Positions 43,973-52,805 of a stretch of DNA of 64,000 nt are shown piece by piece. The notes below the pieces were generated by a model. The model searched no databases. It was given only the letters and a program-made list of their open reading frames with translations, and was not told the DNA's origin. The position numbers and the translations under genes were made by a program. The stretch is from JAEYFP01 sp047602645. Its GTDB lineage: Bacteria; Bacillota; Clostridia; Lachnospirales; Lachnospiraceae. The stretch's first letter is position 1. Each line of letters opens with the position of its first letter. The DNA lies in the NCBI GenBank assembly GCA_047602645.1, contig JASGGU010000001.1:62001-126000 (forward strand). The letters run 5' to 3'.

Positions 43973-44653
43973 ATGGTGGAGAGTTTTTTGGTTCGCGCTC
44001 GTGCAGCTTTTGATCGTCGCATCATAAACAAATTTATTTCTTTCAGAAGAAAAAAATATAATGAAAAGAAGAGAAAGAGGCTTGAGAATCTGACACCGTC
44101 TATTCTTTCAAATAATTGCAGCGGAGGAATTATTTATAGTGACTTGGGCTTGAAATTTAATTCGCCTACAGTTAATTTATATTTATCTTTTGACAATTTT
44201 ATAAGTTTGGTAAGGAATTTGGAATATTATTCGAAGTGCAGTCCGGTACAAGTATATCAGGAGGGTATTGAATTTCCTATTGGAAAATTGCAGCGTGATG
44301 ATGAAACAGTTATTTTGTATTTTATGCATTATCATTCCTTTGAGGAAGCGAGAGATAAATGGCTTGAGCGGGGAATGCGGATTGATTTCGACAATATTTT
44401 CATAATGATAGAGTATCCCGGAAAATTAACATCAGAAATGTATCAGAAATTTTCCGGACTGCCATATAAAAACAAATTAATATTTACGCGCAAAGAGCAT
44501 GAAGAAAAGGATGTTGTTCCGTTAAACATCTATGACAAAGATTACTTTCACGGAAAGCTTTTTGCATACCCGAGTAGGTTTTCAAAAAAGCGATATCTGG
44601 ATAGTTTTGATTATGTTTCTTTTTTAAACCAAAACGTAAACAGCAGAAAATAG
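43973..44653 (+). CDS. DUF1919 polysaccharide-locus protein
   Basis: This 226-residue protein matches the DUF1919 pattern found in exopolysaccharide clusters: ILSNNCSGGIIYSDLGLKF, SPTVNLYLSFDNFISLVRNL, then GKLQRDDETVILYFMHYHSFEEA and a run with ERGMRIDFDNIFIMIE. The first 40 residues are very basic and predicted cytoplasmic. The biochemical role of the family is not established; a sugar transfer or decoration role is an inference from context. It lies 12 bases after the SDR gene and 7 before a GT2 gene, with AGGGAAAG as ribosome site. Confidence 0.8.
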   Translation: MVESFLVRARAAFDRRIINKFISFRRKKYNEKKRKRLENLTPSILSNNCSGGIIYSDLGLKFNSPTVNLYLSFDNFISLVRNLEYYSKCSPVQVYQEGIEFPIGKLQRDDETVILYFMHYHSFEEARDKWLERGMRIDFDNIFIMIEYPGKLTSEMYQKFSGLPYKNKLIFTRKEHEEKDVVPLNIYDKDYFHGKLFAYPSRFSKKRYLDSFDYVSFLNQNVNSRK

Positions 44654-44660
44654 GAGTTAT

Positions 44661-45452
44661 ATGCAGCAATCTTTGTCAGTGATCATACCTAATTATAATA
44701 ATAGCAGATATTTGCCAAAGTGTCTTGACAGTGTGCTGATGCAGACATATCCGGTCAGGGAGATTATTGTATTTGATGATGCCTCCACAGATTTATCTAA
44801 GGAGATCCTTAAGGATTATGAGGAAAGATATCCTGCGATTAAAGTGATCTATTCAAATGCAAATGTCGGTGTTTCTATAGCACGTGATACCGCGATCAGA
44901 AAGACGACCGCAGACTATGTGACAATGCTCGATGCGGATGATTTCTACTGGGATCAGGACAAGCTTGCAAGAGAGATGGAGCTTATAAATGGTTCAAAAG
45001 GACAGATCTGTGTATTTTCCCAGACAATCAAAGTTGATGAGAAGGGAAATTCCTATCGTGCGGTAACGCACAGGCACATCGGGAGGTTTGTCCGGTGGAA
45101 GACAGTCACACGCCTATATGGAATCTATGCTCCGAGAGATTACTGTTTTCCAAGGCAGGTCTACCTGGAACTGGGCGGATATGTGCCGGATATGAATTTG
45201 TATGAGGACTGGGAATTAAATCTGAGACTGATGTCTGAATGCCGTTTTATTTATTCCGGCGGTTATGGAACTGCTTACCGGCAAAAAGAGGGCGGACTTT
45301 CCGGAGCCGATGCAAAGCGCCATTTAGAGGCAAAAAAATGGGCGTTCTCCAATAATAAAGAACGGATGCAGTATACAGTGTTTGAAAAAGCAGTATTTTA
45401 TTCCTTGCTTTATTTTAATTATTTTAGAAAAGTGATAAGAGCGGAAAAATAA
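44661..45452 (+). CDS. GT2 glycosyltransferase
   Basis: A 263-residue inverting GT-A transferase of the spore-coat polysaccharide SpsA-like kind: LSVIIPNYNNSRYLPKCLDSV, FDDASTDLS, NVGVSIARDTAI and the metal-binding DADD in VTMLDADDFYW, with a later acceptor-site Asp in NLYEDWELNLRL. It ends with a short basic tail. Its stop overlaps the next GT2 start (TAATG), and TAGGAG lies before ATG 44661. It adds one sugar to the growing repeat unit; which one cannot be told. The first 110 residues resemble the N-terminal half of the fusion protein at 59615. Confidence 0.88.
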   Translation: MQQSLSVIIPNYNNSRYLPKCLDSVLMQTYPVREIIVFDDASTDLSKEILKDYEERYPAIKVIYSNANVGVSIARDTAIRKTTADYVTMLDADDFYWDQDKLAREMELINGSKGQICVFSQTIKVDEKGNSYRAVTHRHIGRFVRWKTVTRLYGIYAPRDYCFPRQVYLELGGYVPDMNLYEDWELNLRLMSECRFIYSGGYGTAYRQKEGGLSGADAKRHLEAKKWAFSNNKERMQYTVFEKAVFYSLLYFNYFRKVIRAEK

Positions 45453-46333
45453 TGAAAAATGTATGCATTGTAATCGTGAATTATAATGGCGCAAGCTATC
45501 AAAATGAGGCAGTTGAGAGTCTGTATGCCATGGACGAGCAGGATTTTGATATCTTGATTGTGGATAATTATTCAACAGACGGCTCAGCAGATATGACGCA
45601 AAAAAAATGGTCCTCTGTGATTGTTTTAAAACAGGGAGAAAATCTTGGGTTTGCAGGGGGCTGTAATGTCGGAATTGAATACAGTATTTTACAAGGATAT
45701 CAATATACGCTATTGATCAACAATGATGTGGTTGTAGATCGATGGCTTTTGAGTGAACTGCTGAAATATGCCGATGATGATGTGATTACAGTGCCGAAGA
45801 TTTATTTTTATGATAAGCCCGACACAATATGGTATGCGGGAGGAGAGATCCGGTGGAACCGCCTTGAGACACATAACAGCGGCTATGCAGAAACTGATCG
45901 GGGGCAGTATGAATGTGTAAGGGAAATAGATTTTCTGAACGGCTGCTGTATGCTTGTTAAAAATACGATTTTTAATAGGATCGGAAAATTTGATGAAAAA
46001 TTCTTTCTGTATTTTGAGGATACCGATTTTGGTTTGCGGGCACAGGAGGCGGGAAAGCGGATATTATATGTTCCTGATGCAAAAATGTGGCATAAGGTGA
46101 GCAGCTCCGCGGGGGGCGAGGATTCTAAGACTCAGGTTTATTATATGAACCGAAACCGTCTTTATTTTGCAAAAAAGCATACAGGGAAATTTGGGTTTCG
46201 GGCACGCCTTTATGCCGGTCTGAAGGCATTTGTAAAATGGGCTGTGTCCCCTGCTTATAAAAAAAATGACCGTTATATCAGGAAAGCATATATGGATTAT
46301 CGTAAAGGAAAGATGGGAAAGGGCAGTCTATGA
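45452..46333 (+). CDS. GT2 glycosyltransferase, rhamnosyltransferase (WbbL) type
   Basis: The 293 residues follow the WbbL/RfbF pattern of rhamnosyl- and related transferases: IVIVNYNGASYQNEAVESL, VDNYSTDGSAD, the GENLGFAGGCNVGI stretch, the metal-binding NND in TLLINNDVVVD, the acidic EDTDFGLRAQ, and KMWHKVSSS before a C-terminal amphipathic region. A WbbL-type fold suggests dTDP-rhamnose or a similar deoxysugar donor, an inference. It overlaps both neighbours (1 base upstream, ATGA downstream), so this is a coupled set. Confidence 0.88.
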   Translation: MKNVCIVIVNYNGASYQNEAVESLYAMDEQDFDILIVDNYSTDGSADMTQKKWSSVIVLKQGENLGFAGGCNVGIEYSILQGYQYTLLINNDVVVDRWLLSELLKYADDDVITVPKIYFYDKPDTIWYAGGEIRWNRLETHNSGYAETDRGQYECVREIDFLNGCCMLVKNTIFNRIGKFDEKFFLYFEDTDFGLRAQEAGKRILYVPDAKMWHKVSSSAGGEDSKTQVYYMNRNRLYFAKKHTGKFGFRARLYAGLKAFVKWAVSPAYKKNDRYIRKAYMDYRKGKMGKGSL

Positions 46334-47445
46334 ACCAATCAGGACCTCGTTTTGTAACACTGTTTCCGAGATGCAGAAATACAGAACTTTTAAAGGATGT
46401 GGGAATGATACCATATTGTTTATATAAAAATTACGGTTATCGAAGCAGTATTGCATGTTATCAAAACGAAGAGGATTATTCTTATTTGAAAAAAGAAGTG
46501 AAAGGGCTGACATTGGAGATTATTCCTGTTAACTTTCATTCTGTGCTGTTGGATGGTATTTGGTATTTGATAAGAAATGCAAAAAAAATTGAAATTCTGA
46601 ATGTCTATCATTTGATTTTAAGTGAAAGCTTTATTTGGATCTGGTTATACAGATTGCTGAATCCAAAGGGCTTTATTTATTTAAAACTCGATTTGGATTT
46701 TATTGGGATGCGGGAGCATGAGCAGGATGATGCCGTAAAAAAAATGCTTAAAAAACGTATTTTAAAACGAATCAATTTAATTTCGGCAGAAAGCGAACCT
46801 ATTTGTGTACGTATGGAAAACCTGTATGGAATACCTGTGAAACATATTCCAAATGGCTTTTACCGGAGCGGCTATGATTACTCCGTTATCAGGAAAGAAA
46901 ACATTTTTCTGACAGTAGGAAGGCTGGGTACCCGGCAGAAGGCGACAGAAGTATTATTGGAAGCCTTTGCAAGGTCAGCAGATCAGCATAATTGGAGTTT
47001 GCGGCTTGTGGGGGGAGTAGAGTCTGATTTTCAAAGTACGGTCGAACAATTTTATAAAAAATTCCCCAAGCTGAAGGATCGGGTTGTTTTTACAGGTATG
47101 ATGAAAGATAAAGAACAGCTGATGAAGGAATATGCCAGGGCAAAGGTGTTTTTGCTGCCATCGCGATGGGAGGGCTATGCTATTTCTTTGGTGGAAGCTA
47201 TGAGCGAAGGTTGCTATATTATTGTGAGCGATGTGATTCCGCCAGCAAAGGAATTAACAGAAAACGGAAAATTCGGAGCGGTCATTAAGCCCGATGACAC
47301 AATCGCTCTTGCTGCGGTGATTGCGGCGACCGCGGAAAACAAGAAAATTGACAACCTTGCGGACTTTATCAGAAGTCGTACCAGAAAAAATAATGACTGG
47401 AATAAAATCTGTGAGGAATTATACGCGGAGTTTTCGCTTTATTAA
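46330..47445 (+). CDS. GT4 glycosyltransferase
   Basis: A retaining GT-B transferase of 371 residues. The C-terminal donor domain is clear: ENIFLTVGRLGTRQKATEVLL, DRVVFTGMMKDKEQL, YARAKVFLLPSRWEGYAISLVEAMS, where the EX7E motif (Glu-Gly ... Val-Glu) binds the nucleotide sugar. The N-terminal part is less conserved. The start overlaps the upstream stop (ATGA). Its 3' end overlaps the convergent acyltransferase gene by 27 bases, so there is no terminator between them. Confidence 0.9.
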   Translation: MNQSGPRFVTLFPRCRNTELLKDVGMIPYCLYKNYGYRSSIACYQNEEDYSYLKKEVKGLTLEIIPVNFHSVLLDGIWYLIRNAKKIEILNVYHLILSESFIWIWLYRLLNPKGFIYLKLDLDFIGMREHEQDDAVKKMLKKRILKRINLISAESEPICVRMENLYGIPVKHIPNGFYRSGYDYSVIRKENIFLTVGRLGTRQKATEVLLEAFARSADQHNWSLRLVGGVESDFQSTVEQFYKKFPKLKDRVVFTGMMKDKEQLMKEYARAKVFLLPSRWEGYAISLVEAMSEGCYIIVSDVIPPAKELTENGKFGAVIKPDDTIALAAVIAATAENKKIDNLADFIRSRTRKNNDWNKICEELYAEFSLY

Positions 47446-48444
47446 ACTTTCCATAGGCTTCTCTATGAAAAATAGGGAAAGCGTGGCAAGCAGGCAGGAA
47501 ACCAAAAGAAGGGTGACAAGTACGAAAGGGGAGTCCTTCGGAAATTGAAAATGAATAAGCACATTCATTACTGCAAAATGATATAAAAAAATACCGTAAG
47601 AAAACTCATGTTTGATTCTGTGCGATCCTAATCGGTAAGCAAGGGCAAATGTAATCAACGGTACCAAAATACCCGTAAACGGGTCACAGTAGAACCATAC
47701 GGTCAAATAACCTTGAACATTGAAAAGACATCCGGCCAGATAAATGCCTGTAATGAGATACCAATACTTTACAAGAAGAGGTATTACTTTATCCCGAAAG
47801 GTGTATAAATAGGTTCCGATCAAGACAATGTAAAAATAAGGAATAAATGTCCGGCCCATTAGACTGGATAAGGCTTCAGGTAATACGAAACGGCTCAGAT
47901 AGCCGCATAGGATGTTGATCAACATAAAAAAAGCTATCAGCAGCAGATATTTTAGCTGATTCCACTTTTTGATAACGGGATGAATCAACAGAATAACAAC
48001 ATAAAACTGTAAAATTACAAAAATTGACCACAGACTTCCGTTGGTACTTCCGGAAGCATATCCGTTTAAATAATTCGGTGTTATATGGAAAGCAAAAATG
48101 GTAGTCAAGCAAAAGATCACACTGTCTTTCAGTGACGGATAAACAGGATAAATAATCAGAATGACAACTGCATTCAGAATGACGCATATCCAATAGGGAG
48201 GAAGAATGCGAATGAACCGTTTTTTAAGGTATTCCAGAGGGGTACTGCTATTTTCTAATGAAGCACAGGCCAAAAAGCCTGAAATTGTAAAGAAAATCAG
48301 GACACCGGGAAACCAGTTCATGAGAGGCATCGGATTTTGCGGCAAGCCCCTGTAAAAGAGATAGTAATGCCCTAGAAGTACTTGAAGGGCAGCAAAGAGC
48401 CGGAGAAAATCTAAGGAATTCCGTTTATATTCGACTGTTGTCAT
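47419..48444 (-). CDS. Acyltransferase-3 family membrane protein
   Basis: A 341-residue integral membrane acyltransferase: YKRNSLDFLRLFAALQVLLGHY holds the conserved Arg and His near residues 15 and 25, then WFPGVLIFFTISGFL and FKxxR-like KKRFIRILPPYWICV. About ten membrane segments follow. It is on the opposite strand to its neighbours and overlaps the upstream GT4 gene end to end. AGGAGG precedes the start codon at 48444. It probably O-acetylates or otherwise acylates the glycan. Its own promoter must lie in the 141-base gap it shares with the divergent acyltransferase at 48586. Confidence 0.88.
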   Translation of the reverse strand: MTTVEYKRNSLDFLRLFAALQVLLGHYYLFYRGLPQNPMPLMNWFPGVLIFFTISGFLACASLENSSTPLEYLKKRFIRILPPYWICVILNAVVILIIYPVYPSLKDSVIFCLTTIFAFHITPNYLNGYASGSTNGSLWSIFVILQFYVVILLIHPVIKKWNQLKYLLLIAFFMLINILCGYLSRFVLPEALSSLMGRTFIPYFYIVLIGTYLYTFRDKVIPLLVKYWYLITGIYLAGCLFNVQGYLTVWFYCDPFTGILVPLITFALAYRLGSHRIKHEFSYGIFLYHFAVMNVLIHFQFPKDSPFVLVTLLLVSCLLATLSLFFIEKPMESLIKRKLRV

Positions 48445-48585
48445 AAAATCCTCCTATTATTTTATAGCTATTATAGATGAAAAAAAGCAAGAAAGCTACC
48501 AGTAAATGCAAACAAGGTGTACTTAAATAAATATAAATAGCCAGGAATATTCATAAAAACAAAAAAGAATTGGAGGAGAATATAA

Positions 48586-49635
48586 GTGAATAATGCAACA
48601 AGGAATATTAACTTAGATTTACTGCGAATTATTGCTGCATTTATGGTGATGCTGGTTCATGTTGGACAACTTTATGAGAAACTGAATCAGTTTACATCAA
48701 TTGGCTCAATGAGTGTCCAGCTGTTTTTCATAATTAGCGGTTATTTGATAATGAAATCTTTAGAGAATACAAATAGTATAAAATATTTTTATCTAAAAAG
48801 AGTAATACACATTCTTCCCATTTATTATATCACGCTTATAGTCCTTTATTGTATTGATGCAATATGGGAGTTGAGTATTTATGGGACGCCTGCAGTTCAC
48901 TTATTTTCAATGAAAGGAGACTGTGGTCTAAGGTTTCTAAGATATTTCGGATTTTTACAACTAATAATTCCTTCGGATAATTGGGATTTATGGAATAATC
49001 GTTATGCATTATGGACTTTAAGCTCATTTGCTGTATTTTATTTGATTGCGCCCTTCATTTATCGGATGATCAGGCATTTTTATATATCTATAATTGTATT
49101 AATTTATCTGTTGTTTACACGTGATTTAGTAGCGGGGTGGATTATTCAAGCATTATCCCATTATCCGACAGAAGGGCGTGTGGAGTTGTTTGCGTATATG
49201 ACGCCGGTTAGTGAGTTATATTGTTTCTTTTTTGGGATTACACTTTATTATGCATTTAAAGATCATAAGGAAACAATATATGCACTGATTCTGGCGGGCA
49301 CACTTATTCTTAATAGATTTGGCTGGTATAGTTATGAAATCGCATTTACAATGATACTGCTGCTGGCTGTAAAACTTCCTCCGATTTCGGAAAAAACTTA
49401 TGTTGTAAAAATAATTTCGGCATTGGCTCTTAGCAGTTTTACATTATATTTATGTCATCCAATTATTATTAGGGTTGAGATGGCGGTTAAAAATAAATTA
49501 TTTCCTAATATAAATATATATGTTAACACATTGATATTAATTATACTGATTCTAGTTGCGACGCTTACAATATGGTGTTTCTTTCAGAAACTAGTAGAAA
49601 AAAAGCTAGAGAAAAAATTCATAAATAAAATATGA
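48586..49635 (+). CDS. Acyltransferase-3 family membrane protein
   Basis: A second acyltransferase-3 protein, 349 residues, divergent from the one before it but of a different subgroup: NINLDLLRIIAAFMVMLVHVGQL holds the conserved His near residue 24, then MSVQLFFIISGYLIM and YFYLKRVIHILPIYYI. The start codon is GTG 48586 behind GGAGGAGA. About ten membrane helices. The DNA here is visibly more AT-rich than the dgt-side genes. The acyl donor and acceptor are unknown. Confidence 0.87.
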   Translation: MNNATRNINLDLLRIIAAFMVMLVHVGQLYEKLNQFTSIGSMSVQLFFIISGYLIMKSLENTNSIKYFYLKRVIHILPIYYITLIVLYCIDAIWELSIYGTPAVHLFSMKGDCGLRFLRYFGFLQLIIPSDNWDLWNNRYALWTLSSFAVFYLIAPFIYRMIRHFYISIIVLIYLLFTRDLVAGWIIQALSHYPTEGRVELFAYMTPVSELYCFFFGITLYYAFKDHKETIYALILAGTLILNRFGWYSYEIAFTMILLLAVKLPPISEKTYVVKIISALALSSFTLYLCHPIIIRVEMAVKNKLFPNINIYVNTLILIILILVATLTIWCFFQKLVEKKLEKKFINKI

Positions 49636-49663
49636 GTACCTAAACCATTATATATTAATAAAA

Positions 49664-49692
49664 TTTACATAAATAGAACAATTAACTATTAT
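49664..49692 (+). promoter_or_regulatory. Promoter of the 49773 gene
   Basis: TTTACA (49664-49669), 17 bases, TATTAT (49687-49692), about 80 bases before the ATG at 49773. A TATAAT a few bases further on is less well spaced. The rest of the 137-base gap shows nothing else. Confidence 0.6.
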
Positions 49693-49772
49693 ATATAATA
49701 CACTTATGGAATCATGAAAAAGGTGTATATTCTTCGAATGTAATGTAAGATTCAGGTAAAGGCAGAAAAGCG

Positions 49773-50879
49773 ATGGTCTGGAAGGAATGTATACAAAATA
49801 TGAGTAAGGAAGAGATTGTTAGTATTAGAGAATTTTTGATTGGCTGGATTTTGACTTTTTTATTATGTTGTTTGCAACTGCAGATATTAATAAAAGAAAT
49901 TATTTCAAAAGATATCTTCGTTTCTTTTTTGGTGTGTGCGTTATTAGCATATCCAGCCTTTATGGCAGCGTTTTCAGATATTGTCTTATCTATGGTGGCA
50001 AGTATTATTTATGCATTTCTACCGTATCATATTTTTGTGGATAATGATAATATTCTGGGTTATTCACTTGTTCCTATCGTTTTGATAGGGTTTATAAAAA
50101 CTGCTGTGAAAAAAGTAGGTATAAAAACGGATGGAATAGTGGTAAAATATTTATTATCCATTGGCGCAATTCAGGCGGCATTGATATTAATAGGAGTTTT
50201 TTCACAAGATTATGCAATCATCATAGCACTTCTCTATTTAATGTTATTAATATATTTGCTTGTATATGATAAATGTAATGTGCTAACTACCGGACTTTCC
50301 AGTTTTGTTTTGTTTTGCACTATAATAATTACTAATCTCATATCTAATTATTTGATAGAGAAAGAGTATACGTTAGCTGATGATGTAACCTTGGATCAAA
50401 TTGCATCTAAAGGTATTTATTTATGGAAGATGTTATCGCCTGTATATGGACATCGAATTGAGTTTTTAAATAAAATCACTAGTGATGTCTATATGATAAC
50501 TGGTAATATAGGGTGGGAAAATGCATTGGGTTTTGCGACGGCAGCAGGCCTTTTAATATCATTGTATATGGTTGTTTCGCTGGACTTGGTACCTTCAAGG
50601 GAATTAAGATGCTGTGGAATAATAAATATGTTTTTATTGATTCTTTGCAGCGCGAGTGGTTTTGGTATTTTGTTAAGTGCATTTGGAGTTTCTATAATTA
50701 AATATAATAGGGCAATTCCCATAATAGCATTTACCTCTCTTTTGACAGTGTTTTATTTAATTAAGAATTTAAAGCTATTATTAAATAAAAAAAATGATAA
50801 AATATATATTTTTTTATTTGATATTGGAATGTTTGGAGTTCTCCTTTTGGCACTATTCGATCAGTTTCCAAATCTATAA
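49773..50879 (+). CDS. Reduced paralogue of the following membrane protein
   Basis: The 368-residue polytopic protein has about nine hydrophobic segments. It aligns by eye with the middle of the next gene product: FLPYHIFVDNDNILGY versus FLPYHFMRVMHINLMT, KMLSPVYGHRIEFLN versus ALFSPVLYHRISELS, IIKYNRAIPIIAFTSL versus AIRCYNRIIVYVAFASL, and it stops at FDQFPNL where the neighbour reads WDQTPSYL. It lacks the neighbour's N-terminal outside loop with the acidic motif and the entire outside C-terminal domain. So it is a partial copy, a lost-function relic or a partner subunit. Function is unknown. ATG 49773 follows AAAGGCAG. Confidence 0.7.
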   Translation: MVWKECIQNMSKEEIVSIREFLIGWILTFLLCCLQLQILIKEIISKDIFVSFLVCALLAYPAFMAAFSDIVLSMVASIIYAFLPYHIFVDNDNILGYSLVPIVLIGFIKTAVKKVGIKTDGIVVKYLLSIGAIQAALILIGVFSQDYAIIIALLYLMLLIYLLVYDKCNVLTTGLSSFVLFCTIIITNLISNYLIEKEYTLADDVTLDQIASKGIYLWKMLSPVYGHRIEFLNKITSDVYMITGNIGWENALGFATAAGLLISLYMVVSLDLVPSRELRCCGIINMFLLILCSASGFGILLSAFGVSIIKYNRAIPIIAFTSLLTVFYLIKNLKLLLNKKNDKIYIFLFDIGMFGVLLLALFDQFPNL

Positions 50880-50918
50880 AATATGGCTAAAGCAGATGTT
50901 ATCTTACGGAGAAGAAAA

Positions 50919-52661
50919 ATGATGTTAAAAGTTATGGACAAGGAAAAACGGTGGAATATATATTATATGATTGTGTCCGCGGGTATGCCAATTATAATAT
51001 TTTCACTGCTTGTACAAATATGGAACCTTGATTTAACTGTCCCATACTTTGGAGGACGAGGAGACGGTATCAGTAATTTATGGATGATACGTAATTTTAT
51101 TGATGGGAACGGAATTTATACTTATTCCCGACTTAATTCACCATGGGGTGTTGTTAGGGAAGGAATGACAACGGATGGACTACTAAATATTTTGTTAATG
51201 TACCTTCTGGCGAGAATTACAAAATCAGTTGGATTAACTTATAATGTTTTTTTTATCGTAAGTTTTTCAATTACCTCTCTATCGGCATATCTTGTAACGA
51301 AAAAACTTCTTAACAAAAGAAATATAGCTTTATTGGCGGGATTGTTGTATACATTTCTTCCGTATCATTTTATGAGAGTAATGCATATAAATTTGATGAC
51401 GTACTATTATATTCCTTTTATTGTATATTTTTTAATAAAATTATGTATGGGACAGCAAATTAACAAAAGATACATATTTATTACATTTTTTATTAATGGT
51501 ACGGAAAGCTTGTATTATGCAGCATTTACTCTTTTATTATTAGCGTTTGTTTTTGTTATAATGAAAAAAAACAAATATTGTCTGGGAAATTGGCTGTGCT
51601 CTATTTTGGCAATATTGTTAGGGGTTCTGTTAGTTTATGCATTACCTAAAGTTGTGGAAATAAGTAACAATCATATATCTAATCAAGAGACTGTTGAAGG
51701 CAATACTTCTGAAGAAGGTAATATGGATTTCGAGGAGGTGGGCACAAATAGGACGGTAGCCGAGTTAAATGATTATGGATTAAGGATATGGGCATTATTT
51801 TCACCTGTTCTGTATCATAGAATTTCAGAGCTTTCAGAATTCACCTATCAACTATATAATGACATGTCGATAACATATGATGCATATATGATGAGTTTGG
51901 GGCTGCTTATAACAGTTGGGCTGCTATATTCAATGTTTTCGTTGGCTTTTAGAAGAGGCCGCAATGAGGCAATGGTATGCGGAAAGTTAATTCTCTTTAT
52001 GCTTTTATTAGGGATGTCTTACGGTGTATGCATCTTAATAGGCACTTATTTTACTACGGCTATTCGATGCTACAATAGAATCATAGTTTATGTGGCTTTT
52101 GCTTCACTGATCTCACTGAGCTGTTTGCTAAGATCTATTTGGGACATTAAATGTATAAATAATAAGAAAAATCAATCAGTCTTTGGGGGCTTGCTCGTAT
52201 TTTTAATGCTGTTTGGAATATGGGATCAAACGCCTTCATACTTGTCGACCCATGTGGGGATAGAGGAAGCAACCCCGCATAATTTGCTCCAAATTTATGA
52301 GGCATACGCAGATCAGTACTATGATGAAGTGAACTTTTGGGCGGACGTAGAAAAGCCTCTTGCTGAAGGTGATGCTGTATACATAATGAGAAAGGAAACT
52401 GATGTCTTAGATTTATCTCCGTTTATTTTTACAGAAAAAATAAAAACAAATGCCACTTTTAATGGATATTCGGTATTAATAAACTCACATAATAAGATCG
52501 CAAAAGAAACATTTACTTCGAGTAATATCCAATCAATTGTTGTTATAAAATCGGGATATGAAGATGTGGAGTACAAGAAACAAATAGAGATTTTAGAAAA
52601 TATGGGCTATCAGGCATATTTAAGAAATGCGATGGGTGCAGCTTTTATGATAAGCAATTAA
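50919..52661 (+). CDS. Large membrane glycan protein (GT-C-like)
   Basis: Start chosen at ATG 50919, just behind GGAGAAG; 50922 is as good and the ATG at 50883 has no ribosome site. The 580 residues have one N-terminal helix, then an outside loop with VPYFGGRGDGISNLWMIR and LNSPWGVVREGMTTDG, about eleven helices, and a C-terminal outside domain of about 150 residues. An acidic residue in the first loop plus this layout fits GT-C enzymes that act on lipid-linked surface glycans, but no biochemical role is established. It is 39 bases after its shorter relative. Confidence 0.65.
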   Translation: MMLKVMDKEKRWNIYYMIVSAGMPIIIFSLLVQIWNLDLTVPYFGGRGDGISNLWMIRNFIDGNGIYTYSRLNSPWGVVREGMTTDGLLNILLMYLLARITKSVGLTYNVFFIVSFSITSLSAYLVTKKLLNKRNIALLAGLLYTFLPYHFMRVMHINLMTYYYIPFIVYFLIKLCMGQQINKRYIFITFFINGTESLYYAAFTLLLLAFVFVIMKKNKYCLGNWLCSILAILLGVLLVYALPKVVEISNNHISNQETVEGNTSEEGNMDFEEVGTNRTVAELNDYGLRIWALFSPVLYHRISELSEFTYQLYNDMSITYDAYMMSLGLLITVGLLYSMFSLAFRRGRNEAMVCGKLILFMLLLGMSYGVCILIGTYFTTAIRCYNRIIVYVAFASLISLSCLLRSIWDIKCINNKKNQSVFGGLLVFLMLFGIWDQTPSYLSTHVGIEEATPHNLLQIYEAYADQYYDEVNFWADVEKPLAEGDAVYIMRKETDVLDLSPFIFTEKIKTNATFNGYSVLINSHNKIAKETFTSSNIQSIVVIKSGYEDVEYKKQIEILENMGYQAYLRNAMGAAFMISN

Positions 52662-52805
52662 AGTGCCTTTATTTTACTATTATTAAGGAATGGATATATG
52701 TGGGGTAATTCTGGTGAGTTTCATGGTGAATTGCAAAAGGGTTCCATATATGATAAAATAACAAAAATATCAGTTCAATGTTAGACGCTGGAAAGAGAGC
52801 ATACT

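Noticed and set aside
52698..52784. 28-codon open frame upstream of the GT4 gene
   Set aside because: Weak ribosome site, no recognisable family; mentioned only as content of the gap.
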